Source: CAWFKW01 sp963816535
GTDB taxonomy: Bacteria > Bacteroidota > Ignavibacteria > Tepidaquicellales > OLB5
NCBI GenBank assembly: GCA_963816535.1
Contig: CAWFKW010000007.1
Span: forward strand, 1-64,000
Direction of reading: 5' to 3'
DNA length: 64,000 nt
Below, one piece after another: positions 53,146 through 61,927 of the stretch. The position numbers and the translations under genes were made by a program. Within the stretch, counting starts at the first letter, position 1; the number at the start of each line of letters is the position of its first letter. Under the pieces are notes generated by a model. It had not been told where the DNA came from. It worked only from the letters and a program-made list of their open reading frames with translations, and did not search any database.

Positions 53146-53236
53146 TTACAAATATAAATAATAAAAAAATGCAAAGAAACGAATAAAACAATTATCAATT
53201 TGCAGTTAACATTTGGCAATTACCAATTATGGAGCA

Positions 53237-53271
53237 AATAATAAATAATAAATAATAAATAGTAAATAATA
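53237..53271. repeat. Heptanucleotide tandem repeat (AATAATA)5
   Basis: Five copies of AATAATA with one changed base in the fourth (AATAGTA). It lies between the PASTA gene start and the deaminase start, in the promoter space of both divergent genes. Confidence 0.85.
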
Positions 53272-53318
53272 AAGTTTGCCTTATGTTATATTTGAAAGAA
53301 TTTGACGGAAAATAGGAA

Positions 53319-53792
53319 ATGACTGAAGACGAAAGGTTCATGCAAATGGCAATTGACAAGGCCAGGGAAGGGGTGGATAATGGACAATCCCCTTTTGGAG
53401 CATGTATAGTTAAAGACGGAAATGTTATTGCGTGCGACCACAATATCGTGTGGGCCAGCACAGATATAACCGCACACGGCGAAGTGCATGCGATCAGAAA
53501 TGCCTGCCAGAAACTTTCATCAATTGATCTAAGCGGATCCGTCATTTATTCAACATGCGAGCCTTGCCCGATGTGCTTTACAGCAATCCATTGGGCGAAG
53601 ATTGATAAGATATTTTTTGGAGCAGAAATTGAGGATGCAAAACGTTTTGGGTTTAATGAACTGAGAGTATCAAATAAAACTCTAAAGAAATTAGGACTAA
53701 GTAAGGTTGAGATAGAAGGCGGATTAATGAAAAATGAATGCATTAAATTATTTGAATACTGGCAGGCAAAATCTCCCGGAGAAACTTACTGA
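53319..53792 (+). CDS. Nucleoside/guanine deaminase (CDA fold)
   Basis: 157 residues. The zinc signature is HGEVHA (catalytic Glu) and PCPMC. The length and the FGACIVKDGNVIACDHNIVWASTDITAHGE segment match the B. subtilis guanine deaminase branch better than TadA. It probably deaminates guanine or a related base in the cytoplasm. The TadA-type tRNA substrate is less likely. It is divergent from the PASTA gene. Confidence 0.85.
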   Translation: MTEDERFMQMAIDKAREGVDNGQSPFGACIVKDGNVIACDHNIVWASTDITAHGEVHAIRNACQKLSSIDLSGSVIYSTCEPCPMCFTAIHWAKIDKIFFGAEIEDAKRFGFNELRVSNKTLKKLGLSKVEIEGGLMKNECIKLFEYWQAKSPGETY

Positions 53793-53849
53793 TTTAATCT
53801 GTTGAATTTACTCCATTTACAGGGTCAATTGGCATCACTTATTTCATTA

Positions 53850-53880
53850 TTGAATAGAGAATAAAAAACATATATATTTG
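53850..53880 (+). promoter_or_regulatory. Bacteroidota-type promoter of the T9SS protein gene
   Basis: TTG (53850-53852), 20 bp spacer, TATATTTG (53873-53880). This is a close match to the TTTG-N19/20-TAnnTTTG consensus, 17 bp before the ATG at 53898. Confidence 0.7.
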
Positions 53881-53897
53881 AAAAATATCATTTAAAC

Positions 53898-54623
53898 ATG
53901 AAAAAACTACTTCTTTTATTATTTGTACTTTTATTCTTAGGCTCAACAAGTGTTTTTGCTCAGCCCATTTCGTTTCACGCAATTACACCCTATGTTCATT
54001 ATAATATTCCCGGAGGCAACCCGGACACACAGCAGGTAAAAAGTTTCGCATATATCACAAACAATATGGGCGTTAACCTCGACAGCGTATATATTGTGCT
54101 CTCAAATCCTGTTTATCCTGCCGGTTGGATACCGCCTGGAATTTGCACATGGTTAACTTGTTATCCTGACAGTTTATATAATTTACCAATGCAAATTTGC
54201 CCTCCCGGAAATGATACAATTGACGTTTATTTCTCGCCAATGGGAATTCCGGGAACAGGCTCCTGCAGAATAACCGTAACATACCGCACGACATCCGTTT
54301 ATCAGGATTTCACTATTGGCGTTGACCCGATTGGAATTAAACAGATAAGCACAGTTGTTCATGAATTTTCTTTGGGACAGAATTTCCCGAATCCGTTTAA
54401 TCCGTCCACAAAAATTAATTTTACTCTGCCAAAATCAGAGTATACATTTTTAAGAGTATACGATATTCTGGGCCGTGAAGTTAAAACACTGGTGAACGGG
54501 CAACTGAATGCCGGCGAATACCAGGTTGATTTTGACGCTAAAGACCTGGCGTCAGGAATGTATTATTACAGTTTACGGGCCGGTGAGAACGTTACTGTAA
54601 AGAAAATGGTCTTAGTAAAGTAG
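53898..54623 (+). CDS. Secreted protein with T9SS sorting domain
   Basis: 241 residues. The signal peptide (KLLLLLFVLLFLGSTSVFAQ) is followed by a short beta-rich domain containing paired cysteines (CTWLTC). The C-terminal 85 residues start FSLGQNFPNPFNPSTK and end in ASGMYYYSLRAGENVTVKKMVLVK, the type A sorting domain. The N-terminal part is not recognised. A strong promoter match precedes it. Confidence 0.8.
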   Translation: MKKLLLLLFVLLFLGSTSVFAQPISFHAITPYVHYNIPGGNPDTQQVKSFAYITNNMGVNLDSVYIVLSNPVYPAGWIPPGICTWLTCYPDSLYNLPMQICPPGNDTIDVYFSPMGIPGTGSCRITVTYRTTSVYQDFTIGVDPIGIKQISTVVHEFSLGQNFPNPFNPSTKINFTLPKSEYTFLRVYDILGREVKTLVNGQLNAGEYQVDFDAKDLASGMYYYSLRAGENVTVKKMVLVK

Positions 54624-54664
54624 AGAGAAGATCAGATTCCTGATAAAAGGGAATTGACAAAACG

Positions 54665-55165
54665 ATGAGTGAAATAAGACAGGTAAGAACCAAAGATTTA
54701 ACTCTGCTTGAAAGGACGTACATACCCCAAATTGTCGGCGGTTTGTGGCTTACATTCAAGCAGATGTTTCAACCAAAGTTTACAAGGCAGTATCCCGAAG
54801 AAAAATGGGAACCCCCATCGGCGTTCCGCGGCCGCCCCGTACTGGTGCAGAAGGAAGACGGGAGTGAAAGATGCGTTGCCTGCGGGTTGTGTTCAAGAGT
54901 CTGCCCCGCGCTGGCAATCGAAGTGCAGGCTTCGGAAACTGAGCTTGAGAAAGAAAGATACCCCGTTAAGTTTGAGATAAATATGCTCCGCTGTATTTTC
55001 TGCGGATTCTGCGAAGAGGTTTGCCCTGAAGAAGCGATTGTCATGAGCGACGAATATATCCTGACGTTCACATCGCAGGACCAGGCAATTTTTGGAAAAG
55101 ATAAGCTTCTGATGAGCGAAAACAGGCTTAGAAAGAGACTCGATTTTCTGCATCAAAACGTTTAA
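54665..55165 (+). CDS. nuoI: NuoI-like 8Fe ferredoxin subunit, stand-alone
   Basis: 166 residues. Two 4Fe-4S motifs, CVACGLCSRVCP (about 76-87) and CIFCGFCEEVCP (about 114-125), fit NuoI (complex I subunit I), as do the N-terminal amphipathic region (GGLWLTFKQMFQPKFTRQYPEEK) and the overall length. No other nuo gene is in the window, so either the complex I genes are elsewhere or this serves a different iron-sulfur complex. It ends 2 bp before a T9SS-exported protein gene, an odd partner. Confidence 0.85.
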   Translation: MSEIRQVRTKDLTLLERTYIPQIVGGLWLTFKQMFQPKFTRQYPEEKWEPPSAFRGRPVLVQKEDGSERCVACGLCSRVCPALAIEVQASETELEKERYPVKFEINMLRCIFCGFCEEVCPEEAIVMSDEYILTFTSQDQAIFGKDKLLMSENRLRKRLDFLHQNV

Positions 55166-55167
55166 TT

Positions 55168-55905
55168 ATGGGACGAAGATTTTTACAATTTTTTATCTTT
55201 ATAACATTTTTATCTGCAATTTCAAGCGCCGCTGTTCCAACCGGTTTTAATCCGTTTGCATTCCTCAAATTGAACGGCATTGACCAGGGCAAAGACTCGG
55301 TCGATCTTCTCTCAGGCATCACCGCTAAAATAAAAGACGAAACTATTTATATTAACTGGCGTTATACTAATCCAAAAGAAGTATCATATTTCAGCGTCCA
55401 GCGCCTTGACCCAACTTCAAAAGAATATGTTACTCTGAAGAATGCAAAAAGGATTAAATGGGATGATTATTACGAGAAATCGGTTGACGGCAACGGGTTC
55501 AGAGTCTACAAATATGATTTTGAGGACCAGCCCGACCGCGACGGCGTTTATTATTACCGCATAGCTGCATTTACCGAAAACGGGCAGGCGCTGTTTCAGT
55601 CCGACGAAGTAAAAATAGGCATTTCGGGGCTGAAGAATTTTAAGCTCGAACAGAATTATCCGAACCCGTTTAATCCCAGCACTACAATTGCGTATGAATT
55701 GTACCAGGACGCTAATATCAAAATAAAGGTGTTCGATATTATTGGCAGGGAGATCACTACCCTGGTCGATAAATTCCAGGCTGCCGGAACATATACGGTC
55801 GAGTTTGACGCTTCAAAATTCTCTAACCTTACGAGCGGCATATACTTTTATAAGATCGATACCGACAGGTACTCCGAAGTAAAGAAAATGATTTTAACAA
55901 AATAG
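55168..55905 (+). CDS. Exported protein with T9SS sorting domain
   Basis: 245 residues. A short hydrophobic leader (FLQFFIFITFLSAISSAA) precedes a fibronectin-like domain (about 45-150, INWRYTNPKEVSYFSVQRLDP ... GVYYYRIAAFTENGQALFQSDEV). The sorting domain opens LEQNYPNPFNPSTTIAY and ends SGIYFYKIDTDRYSEVKKMILTK. It follows nuoI after 2 bp, so they are co-transcribed. The cargo role is unknown. Confidence 0.8.
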   Translation: MGRRFLQFFIFITFLSAISSAAVPTGFNPFAFLKLNGIDQGKDSVDLLSGITAKIKDETIYINWRYTNPKEVSYFSVQRLDPTSKEYVTLKNAKRIKWDDYYEKSVDGNGFRVYKYDFEDQPDRDGVYYYRIAAFTENGQALFQSDEVKIGISGLKNFKLEQNYPNPFNPSTTIAYELYQDANIKIKVFDIIGREITTLVDKFQAAGTYTVEFDASKFSNLTSGIYFYKIDTDRYSEVKKMILTK

Positions 55906-55923
55906 ATTTTTATTAGAAACTTA

Positions 55924-55960
55924 GAGCCCGGCGATGACTTAATAATGCCGGGCTTTTTTA
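55924..55960 (+). terminator. Terminator after the nuoI operon
   Basis: AGCCCGGC ... GCCGGGCT stem followed by six T residues. Confidence 0.9.
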
Positions 55961-56098
55961 ATGCACCTTGTCACTCCCACTAGAATTGCTTAGATGGGGG
56001 TTTGTTCTTCCTATTTCACTCTGCGTCCTAAGCCCCTGCTTGGGACGCCAAAAATGAATTTCATCGCTTAACTCAATTGTCATCTGATGAATGGAACA

Positions 56099-57274
56099 TC
56101 ACTTCACTTTTATCTCAAGCTCTTTTTCTATTTCTTCGCTGCCGCGAAGTATTTTCATCTTAATTTTATCTCCCACGTTCATGTCAGTTATCATTCCCCA
56201 AAAATCAGAATCGCTGTTGACCTTCTCACCGTTAACCGACAGGATAATGTCGTTCGCATGGATTCCTTCAGCGTCGGCATCGCCGCCCTTTTCAACGTTA
56301 ACAACAATAACTCCTTCAGCGCTCTTCAGCTTAAAATAATTTGCAACGTTCTGGTCAACCGTCTGTATCCTTATCCCCAGCGTATAATTCCTGTTGATCT
56401 TCCCGTCTTTTTTTAGCAGGTCGGTTATCTTCTTTATCTTGTTTATCGGTATTGCAAACCCAAGCCCGATATTCCCCGTATTGTACTGGTTGCCTGTATA
56501 GATAATCGTGTTCATTCCTATAACTTCGCCAACGGAGTTTACAAGCGGCCCGCCGCTGTTTCCCGAATTTATGGCTGCATCGGTTTGTATCATATTCCTG
56601 TAAAAACGGTTTTCGTTCGAGCTAAGCTTCATCCCCGTCGCGCTTACCACGCCGACTGTAACCGTAGGCTTCTGGTTCACTTCAAACAAACCAAACGGAT
56701 TGCCAAGGGCAACTACCCATTCGCCAATAATTACGTCATCCGAATTGCCAAGGCTGATGTGCGGCAGGTTTGTTTTATCAATTTTTATAAGGGCAATATC
56801 GCTGGCAGGGTCCTTGCCGATGATCTTAGCGTCAACATGTTCGCCGTCAGTCATTGATACAACCACTTTTGTGGCGTTCCCTACCACATGGTCATTGGTA
56901 ATGATATACCCGTCATCAGAAACAATGAAGCCCGAGCCAAGCCCGTGCACTTCCTGCTTAAACGAGCGGTTGCCGAAAAACTGCTTGAAAAACGGGTCGT
57001 CGCCAAACGCATTCCCGAATGGATCCTGGTATTCCATCATTTCGGTCACGTTTATCCCTACTACGGCAGGCGAAACCTGCGCCACGGTTCTTGTAATAGC
57101 GTTTTCCCGCGTATCAGTAACGTTCCGCTCAGATTGATCCTTAATTACTTTTTCATTTGTTTTTGGGTCGGTATTGGTTTTTCCGGGGAACACGTAACGG
57201 CCTGCAAAAAATCCGGATGCAAGCAAAACGACCAAAGAAAAAGTGAGAATTACTGTTTTTCCTTTTCCGTTCAT
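56099..57274 (-). CDS. degQ: Periplasmic serine protease of the Do/DegQ family
   Basis: 391 residues. An N-terminal membrane or signal helix (TVILTFSLVVLLASGFFAGRYVF) is followed by the trypsin-like domain (about 55-270). The triad lies in TNDHVV (His), SDIAL (Asp) and GNSGGP (Ser). One PDZ domain closes the protein (about 285-380, GVIVVNVEKGGDADAEGIHANDIILSVNGEKVNSDSDF). Only one PDZ is present, so DegQ/DegS-type. It degrades or refolds misfolded envelope proteins. It lies downstream of the transketolase C subunit gene on the same strand. Confidence 0.92.
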   Translation of the reverse strand: MNGKGKTVILTFSLVVLLASGFFAGRYVFPGKTNTDPKTNEKVIKDQSERNVTDTRENAITRTVAQVSPAVVGINVTEMMEYQDPFGNAFGDDPFFKQFFGNRSFKQEVHGLGSGFIVSDDGYIITNDHVVGNATKVVVSMTDGEHVDAKIIGKDPASDIALIKIDKTNLPHISLGNSDDVIIGEWVVALGNPFGLFEVNQKPTVTVGVVSATGMKLSSNENRFYRNMIQTDAAINSGNSGGPLVNSVGEVIGMNTIIYTGNQYNTGNIGLGFAIPINKIKKITDLLKKDGKINRNYTLGIRIQTVDQNVANYFKLKSAEGVIVVNVEKGGDADAEGIHANDIILSVNGEKVNSDSDFWGMITDMNVGDKIKMKILRGSEEIEKELEIKVK

Positions 57275-57299
57275 ATTAATCTGGAATATTTGAAAATAA

Positions 57300-58295
57300 T
57301 TATTTTTTCCTTTTTAAAACTCTTTTGACTGCATTAATTATATGCGGACTGGATACTCCATACTTATCAAACAATTCATTTCCCTTTCCGGATTCACCGA
57401 AAGTATCATTAACGGCAACAAATTCCATCGGGGCCGGGTATTCCTGCGCAAGAACTTCCGCTACAGCGCCGCCAAGGCCGCAGTTCTTCTGATGGTCCTC
57501 AGCTGTTACTATGCATCCTGTTTCTTTCGCGCATTTCACTATCGCTTCCCTGTCTATGGGTTTTATAGTATGCATATTAACTACTCTTGCCGAAATTTTC
57601 TCCTTTGCAAGCTCTTCTGACGCCAATAAAGCTTCCCAAACGCATAAACCGCTTGCAATAATTGTGCAGTCAGAACCGTCAAACAAAGTATCGGCCTTGC
57701 CAAATTCAAACTTGGAATCCATCCTGGTGAAATTTGGCGACGGCTCCCTGTAGAATCTGATATAAAACGGACCCTTCACTTCAGTCGATTTCTTTACTGC
57801 TCTCAAAGTCTGATTATAATCACATGGTGTAATCACATTCATGTGAGGAAGAACCCTCATAATGGCAACGTCTTCCAATGACTGATGAGTTGCGCCGTCC
57901 GGACCGACAGTTAGGCCGCAGTGCGAAGCGCAGATCTTCACATTCATTTGTGAATAAGCCAGCGACTGCCTTATCTGGTCAAATGGCCTGCCGGTGGCAA
58001 ATTCGCCGTATGCTGACGCTATGGGAATTTTTCCGACAACGGCAAGTCCTGCAGCAACGCCCATCATATCCTGCTCGGCTACGCCGACAGAAAAGAACCT
58101 GTCCTGGAACGCATCCCTGAACTGGTCTACTCTAACCGACCCTGAAACATCGCCGCCAAGCACAACTACGTCGGGATTTTCATTTCCAAGTTCTATCAAC
58201 GCATCGGCAAAGCCTTTGCGTGTTTCTTTCATTTCCGGATTCTGCATATCCAGCTTATCGACTAACAGACTTTCGTTCTTATGTATGAAATTCAT
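57300..58295 (-). CDS. Transketolase, C-terminal subunit
   Basis: 331 residues, the pyrimidine and C-terminal domains of a split transketolase. It has the E1-beta-like core VGVAEQDMMGVAAGLAVVGKIPIASAYGEFATGRPFDQIRQS and a C-domain around GGAVAEVLAQ. The N-terminal residues up to MQNPEM are less conserved; the start could be a few codons later. It needs the N-terminal subunit (59347-60240) for thiamine diphosphate catalysis. An SDR gene sits between the two halves. Confidence 0.93.
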   Translation of the reverse strand: MNFIHKNESLLVDKLDMQNPEMKETRKGFADALIELGNENPDVVVLGGDVSGSVRVDQFRDAFQDRFFSVGVAEQDMMGVAAGLAVVGKIPIASAYGEFATGRPFDQIRQSLAYSQMNVKICASHCGLTVGPDGATHQSLEDVAIMRVLPHMNVITPCDYNQTLRAVKKSTEVKGPFYIRFYREPSPNFTRMDSKFEFGKADTLFDGSDCTIIASGLCVWEALLASEELAKEKISARVVNMHTIKPIDREAIVKCAKETGCIVTAEDHQKNCGLGGAVAEVLAQEYPAPMEFVAVNDTFGESGKGNELFDKYGVSSPHIINAVKRVLKRKK

Positions 58296-58309
58296 TTCGT
58301 GTTTTATTT

Positions 58310-59035
58310 TTATGGATTAGTTGCCCAGATCTCAACGTCTTTCAGCATCGCTCTCTGGGGTAATTTAATTGCAAGTAAAATCGAATCGGCTACGTCCTCG
58401 GCGCGCATTGCAACGCCTGCGCCAATTTCTTTAAGCTCAGTTTCTTTCTTCTCGGTTGTCTCCACCGCCGAAGGATAAACCAGACAAACTCTTATATTAT
58501 GTTTCCTGACTTCTTTAAATAAAGATTCCGAAAAACCTATTAACGCAAATTTCGAAGCAACGTATGCCGTGCCTCTTTCATAACCTCTTCTGCCGGATGT
58601 TGACGCTACATTTACAATTGTAGCCCCTGTAGTTGAAGCCAGCTTTTCCATATGCGGTATCGCCTCTTTGCAAAACATCATCGGCCCGAACAGGTTTATT
58701 TCGATGACCTTTTTCCATGCCTCTATCTCAAAATCCTGTAAAAGCTTGTGCGGAAATACGCCCGCATTATTCACCAGCACATGAATATTTTTGAATTTCT
58801 TCACCGTTTCGTAAACAACCATCTCAACATCTTCGTGGTCTGATGAATCCGCTCTAAGCGCCAAAACGTTGCCCGTAATTTTCTTCAGCTCTTTTTCGGT
58901 TTCCAGCAACTTCTCATGGTCCCTGCCCGTTATAACAACGTTAGCATTCTCCTTCGCGAGCTTCAGCGCAAGAACTCTGCCTATCCCTCTCGAACCGCCT
59001 GTTACAATTATTGTTTTGTTTTCTACTGATTGCAT
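58310..59035 (-). CDS. Short-chain dehydrogenase/reductase between transketolase halves
   Basis: 241 residues. The Rossmann cofactor motif TGGSRGIG is at 12-19. NNAG is near 90 and the catalytic Tyr-x-x-x-Lys (YVASKF) near 158. It belongs to the classical SDR family, possibly 3-oxoacyl-ACP reductase- or sugar-linked. The coenzyme is probably NADP(H) because an Arg follows the glycine motif in the TGGSRG loop. Substrate is not known. The gap to the transketolase C start is 14 bp, so they are co-transcribed. Confidence 0.85.
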   Translation of the reverse strand: MQSVENKTIIVTGGSRGIGRVLALKLAKENANVVITGRDHEKLLETEKELKKITGNVLALRADSSDHEDVEMVVYETVKKFKNIHVLVNNAGVFPHKLLQDFEIEAWKKVIEINLFGPMMFCKEAIPHMEKLASTTGATIVNVASTSGRRGYERGTAYVASKFALIGFSESLFKEVRKHNIRVCLVYPSAVETTEKKETELKEIGAGVAMRAEDVADSILLAIKLPQRAMLKDVEIWATNP

Positions 59036-59111
59036 TTCTTACAATTACTATTGAATGAATACCATTTACTACCGTGTTTTATTTTTCAACTCGTAACACA
59101 TTCTGTTTATT

Positions 59112-59174
59112 CACCTCACCCCGTCCTCACGGACACCCATCTCCTCACAGGAGAGAGGATGAGCGTGAGGCAAT
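59112..59174. repeat. TCACCTCACCCC...GAGGATGAGCGTGAGG palindromic repeat
   Basis: The left arm TCACCTCACCCCGTC and right arm GAGGATGAGCGTGAGG pair imperfectly around CTCCTCACAGGAGAG (inner stem). It is part of the 310-bp gap between the SDR and transketolase N genes, where no gene is visible. Confidence 0.65.
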
Positions 59175-59237
59175 ATTCTACAAATATTTCGCTCCTAACG
59201 GAGATTAAAATTTTTGTCTTAAAGTTTTGCCTTTCTC

Positions 59238-59292
59238 TTACCTCTCCCCCGGCCCCCTCTCCATGTGGAGAGGGGCCGGGGGGTGAGGTATT
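59238..59292. repeat. CCTCTCCCCC...GGGGGGTGAGGT palindrome, uninterrupted copy
   Basis: CCTCTCCCCCGGCCCCTCTCC-ATGT-GGAGAGGGGCCGGGGGGTGAGG-like structure, the intact form of the repeat at 49541-49624. An A/T-rich CACGTCTCACGTTT-type stretch (about 59310-59345) follows up to the transketolase N stop. Confidence 0.8.
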
Positions 59293-59346
59293 CGTTTTAC
59301 TTTTTACTTATTCACGTCTCACGTTTGCCGTTTCACGTCTGCCTTC

Positions 59347-60240
59347 TCACTTCTTATCCGCATAATAATCAACAAAATCTCTGAACTTCGTGGTCTTCAA
59401 ATCGCTTAACGCAACTTTGCCCTGTTCATCATTCGGCGGAACGCCGTGCCATTTATAGTTATCTTCCATAAATGAAACGCCTCTTCCCATTTTGGTATTC
59501 GCAATTATCACTGCAGGTTTTCCTTTAACTTTTTTGGCGGCATCAATTGTCGTTAGAATTTCCGCCATGTTGTGACCGTCCATTTCAAAAACTTCAAAAT
59601 TGAACGCTCTCCATTTATCTGCCAGCGGCTCAAGAGCCATCACCTTTTCGGTCCTGTTATCTATCTGGCAGTTATTCCTGTCAACAATTACCGTAAGATT
59701 ATCAACTTTGTGATGCCCTGCCGTCATAATTGCTTCCCATATTTGCCCCTCATCAAGTTCGCCGTCTCCTACAACGCAATAAACATGGTTTGGCTTGTTT
59801 TGAAGCCTGAGTCCAATTCCGGCTCCAACGGCAATAGATAGTCCCTGGCCCAGCGCTCCCGAAGCGATCTCAGCGCCCGGCACTCCATGCGTCTTAGCCG
59901 GAGCCGGATGCCCCTGCAGGCGACCGTTAATTTTACGCAGCGTTTTGAGCTCGTCTATCGGGATGTACCCCCTTCTGGCAAGCGTCGCATACCATACTGG
60001 GGCAATGTGGCCTATCGAAAGGAAAAAATAATCCCTGAAATCACCGTACGGATCGCTTGGCTTGATGTTCAGTTTATTAAAATACAGCGCGGTAAAAATA
60101 TCGGCCATCCCCAGCGTCGCGCCGGAATGCCCCGATTTTGAAATAAGAAGCATATTCATAATGTCTCTTCTTATCTGCCTCGCCATTTCGTTCAGATCGT
60201 CAATATCGGTAAATACAGGGTTCTTGAGTTCAGGAAACAT
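59347..60240 (-). CDS. Transketolase, N-terminal subunit
   Basis: 297 residues, the thiamine-diphosphate (PP) domain of a split transketolase. GDGELDEGQIWEA ... NLTVIVDRNNCQID is the cofactor motif, and KSGHSGATLGMADIFTALYF is the family N-terminus. It pairs with the C-subunit at 57300-58295 in the pentose-phosphate route. 311 bp containing repeats separate it from the SDR gene. The start is 5 bp beyond the plsY stop, so it is probably transcribed with plsY. Confidence 0.93.
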   Translation of the reverse strand: MFPELKNPVFTDIDDLNEMARQIRRDIMNMLLISKSGHSGATLGMADIFTALYFNKLNIKPSDPYGDFRDYFFLSIGHIAPVWYATLARRGYIPIDELKTLRKINGRLQGHPAPAKTHGVPGAEIASGALGQGLSIAVGAGIGLRLQNKPNHVYCVVGDGELDEGQIWEAIMTAGHHKVDNLTVIVDRNNCQIDNRTEKVMALEPLADKWRAFNFEVFEMDGHNMAEILTTIDAAKKVKGKPAVIIANTKMGRGVSFMEDNYKWHGVPPNDEQGKVALSDLKTTKFRDFVDYYADKK

Positions 60241-60245
60241 ATTCT

Positions 60246-60884
60246 TTATGTATTAGATTTATTTTTAAAAAAATTACTAAATACTTCCAAATGACTTAAT
60301 AAGATCAATACTGTAATAATCACCGTAAATAATGTGAAGTAACTTAACAAAAATCCGCGGATGTTATAATTTACTTCGAGCCAGCTGTATTTGTTTATCA
60401 GAAATACCCAAATAAATATTGAGAGCGTGGCAAATGTATTTGCTACCAAAACATCCGCTTTTATGAGCTTAAACAAAATCCAGATAACGCACCAGCCAAT
60501 TAACACATAATAGTTCACTATTATAAAAATGCCGGCGCCAACCGCCAGGCCCCTGCCGCCTTTAAATTTCAGCCAAACAGGGTAATTGTGGCCGACAACA
60601 AGAAAAACTGCGCCGATCAGCGCCATCGCGTAGCTGAACTGAAAAACAAACAGCATTGCAAACACGGTTATTGCGCCCTTCAACAGGTCGATCAATAACA
60701 CTGCAGCGCCGGTAGTCTTCGATTTTGACACGACAATTGCGTTATAGGTTCCCACATTTCCGGAACCTTCGCGCGTTATATCTGCGTTGTGTTTTTTCTT
60801 TACCAGCAGGTATGCGCTTGGGAAAGAACCTATAAGATAACAAAGAACGATTACTAAAAACTGTATATATATATTTTCACTCAA
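60246..60884 (-). CDS. plsY: Acyl-phosphate glycerol-3-phosphate acyltransferase PlsY
   Basis: 212 residues, a multi-helix inner membrane enzyme that acylates glycerol-3-phosphate to start phospholipid synthesis. It shows the three conserved loops: LIGSFPSAYLLVKKK, GSGNVGTYNA and GHNYPVWLKFKGGRGLAVGAG. It sits 9 bp beyond the pheS stop. Confidence 0.93.
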   Translation of the reverse strand: MSENIYIQFLVIVLCYLIGSFPSAYLLVKKKHNADITREGSGNVGTYNAIVVSKSKTTGAAVLLIDLLKGAITVFAMLFVFQFSYAMALIGAVFLVVGHNYPVWLKFKGGRGLAVGAGIFIIVNYYVLIGWCVIWILFKLIKADVLVANTFATLSIFIWVFLINKYSWLEVNYNIRGFLLSYFTLFTVIITVLILLSHLEVFSNFFKNKSNT

Positions 60885-60893
60885 AGTGAAAAC

Positions 60894-61913
60894 CTAAAAT
60901 TGATCCAGGAACCTTACATCATTCTGGTAGAAAATCCGGATATCCTTGATCCCGTATTTCATCATAGCTATTCTCTCAATGCCCATCCCAAATGCGTAGC
61001 CTGAATATACCTCGGGATCATATCCAACGGCGCTAAACACATTCGGGTCGACCATCCCGCAGCCTCCAAGCTCTATCCAGCCCGTGTTCTTGCACGTTTT
61101 ACAACCTTCGCCTTTGCACAGAAAGCAAGTTATATCAAGTTCTGCCGATGGCTCAGTGAACGGGAAAAAACTCGGGCGGAACCTTGTCTGTATAGCTTTG
61201 CCGTAGAACCTTCGGACAAAGTAGCTCAATGCGCCTTTCAGGTCGCGTATTGAAACGTTCTTATCCACGAACAGGCCCTCCACCTGGTGGAACATAAAAT
61301 AATTTTTCATGGTGACTGTTTCATTGCGGAATACTTTTCCGGGGGAGACAATTCTAATAGGCGGCTGGTTCTTTAACATTGTACGAACCTGAACCGGAGA
61401 TGTATGCGACCTTAACAGTAACGGCTCGGAGTCCTTCTTTGTTTTAGCGATATAAAAAGTATCCTGCAGGTCCCGGGATGGATGGTTTTGGGGAGTGTTC
61501 AATGCGTCAAAATTGTAGAACTCTTCTTCAATTTCTGGGCCCTCTGCAACTTTAAACCCGATCTCCCTGAATATCTTAACAAACTCGTTGAGAGTCTGGA
61601 TAAGTATATGCTCGTGTCCAACAGAAAAACTTCTTCCCGGAAGAGTGAGGTCAATTTCTTCCGCCTTGGTTTCCTGCGAGGCTATCAATGATCTCTTATC
61701 TTCAAACTTGCTCTCTGCAAGTTTTTTCACCTCGTTAAGCTTCTTACCTACCGAAGGCTTTTCCTCTTTGCTGACCTGTTTCAGGTCCTCAAAAAGTTGG
61801 GATAAACGCCCATTACGGGATAAAAACTTTATCCTGAAATTTTCTAATTCCTCTTTATTGTTAACCGGGAATTGGACGATCTCTTTCTCTATGTCGCTGA
61901 GAATGGAAAGCAT
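60894..61913 (-). CDS. pheS: Phenylalanine-tRNA ligase alpha subunit
   Basis: 339 residues, the catalytic subunit. An N-terminal coiled coil (about 1-90) is followed by the class II aminoacyl-tRNA synthetase core: HTSPVQVRTM (motif 2 region), FHQVEGLFVD, and the C-terminal GCGMVDPNVFSAVGYDPEVYSGYAFGMGIERIAMM (motif 3). A zinc-ribbon-like CFLCKGEGCKTC insertion is also present. It stands downstream of rplT. Its partner pheT is at 13-15 kb, so the pair is split, as is common in Bacteroidota. Confidence 0.96.
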   Translation of the reverse strand: MLSILSDIEKEIVQFPVNNKEELENFRIKFLSRNGRLSQLFEDLKQVSKEEKPSVGKKLNEVKKLAESKFEDKRSLIASQETKAEEIDLTLPGRSFSVGHEHILIQTLNEFVKIFREIGFKVAEGPEIEEEFYNFDALNTPQNHPSRDLQDTFYIAKTKKDSEPLLLRSHTSPVQVRTMLKNQPPIRIVSPGKVFRNETVTMKNYFMFHQVEGLFVDKNVSIRDLKGALSYFVRRFYGKAIQTRFRPSFFPFTEPSAELDITCFLCKGEGCKTCKNTGWIELGGCGMVDPNVFSAVGYDPEVYSGYAFGMGIERIAMMKYGIKDIRIFYQNDVRFLDQF

Positions 61914-61927
61914 TTGTTCCGTAATAA

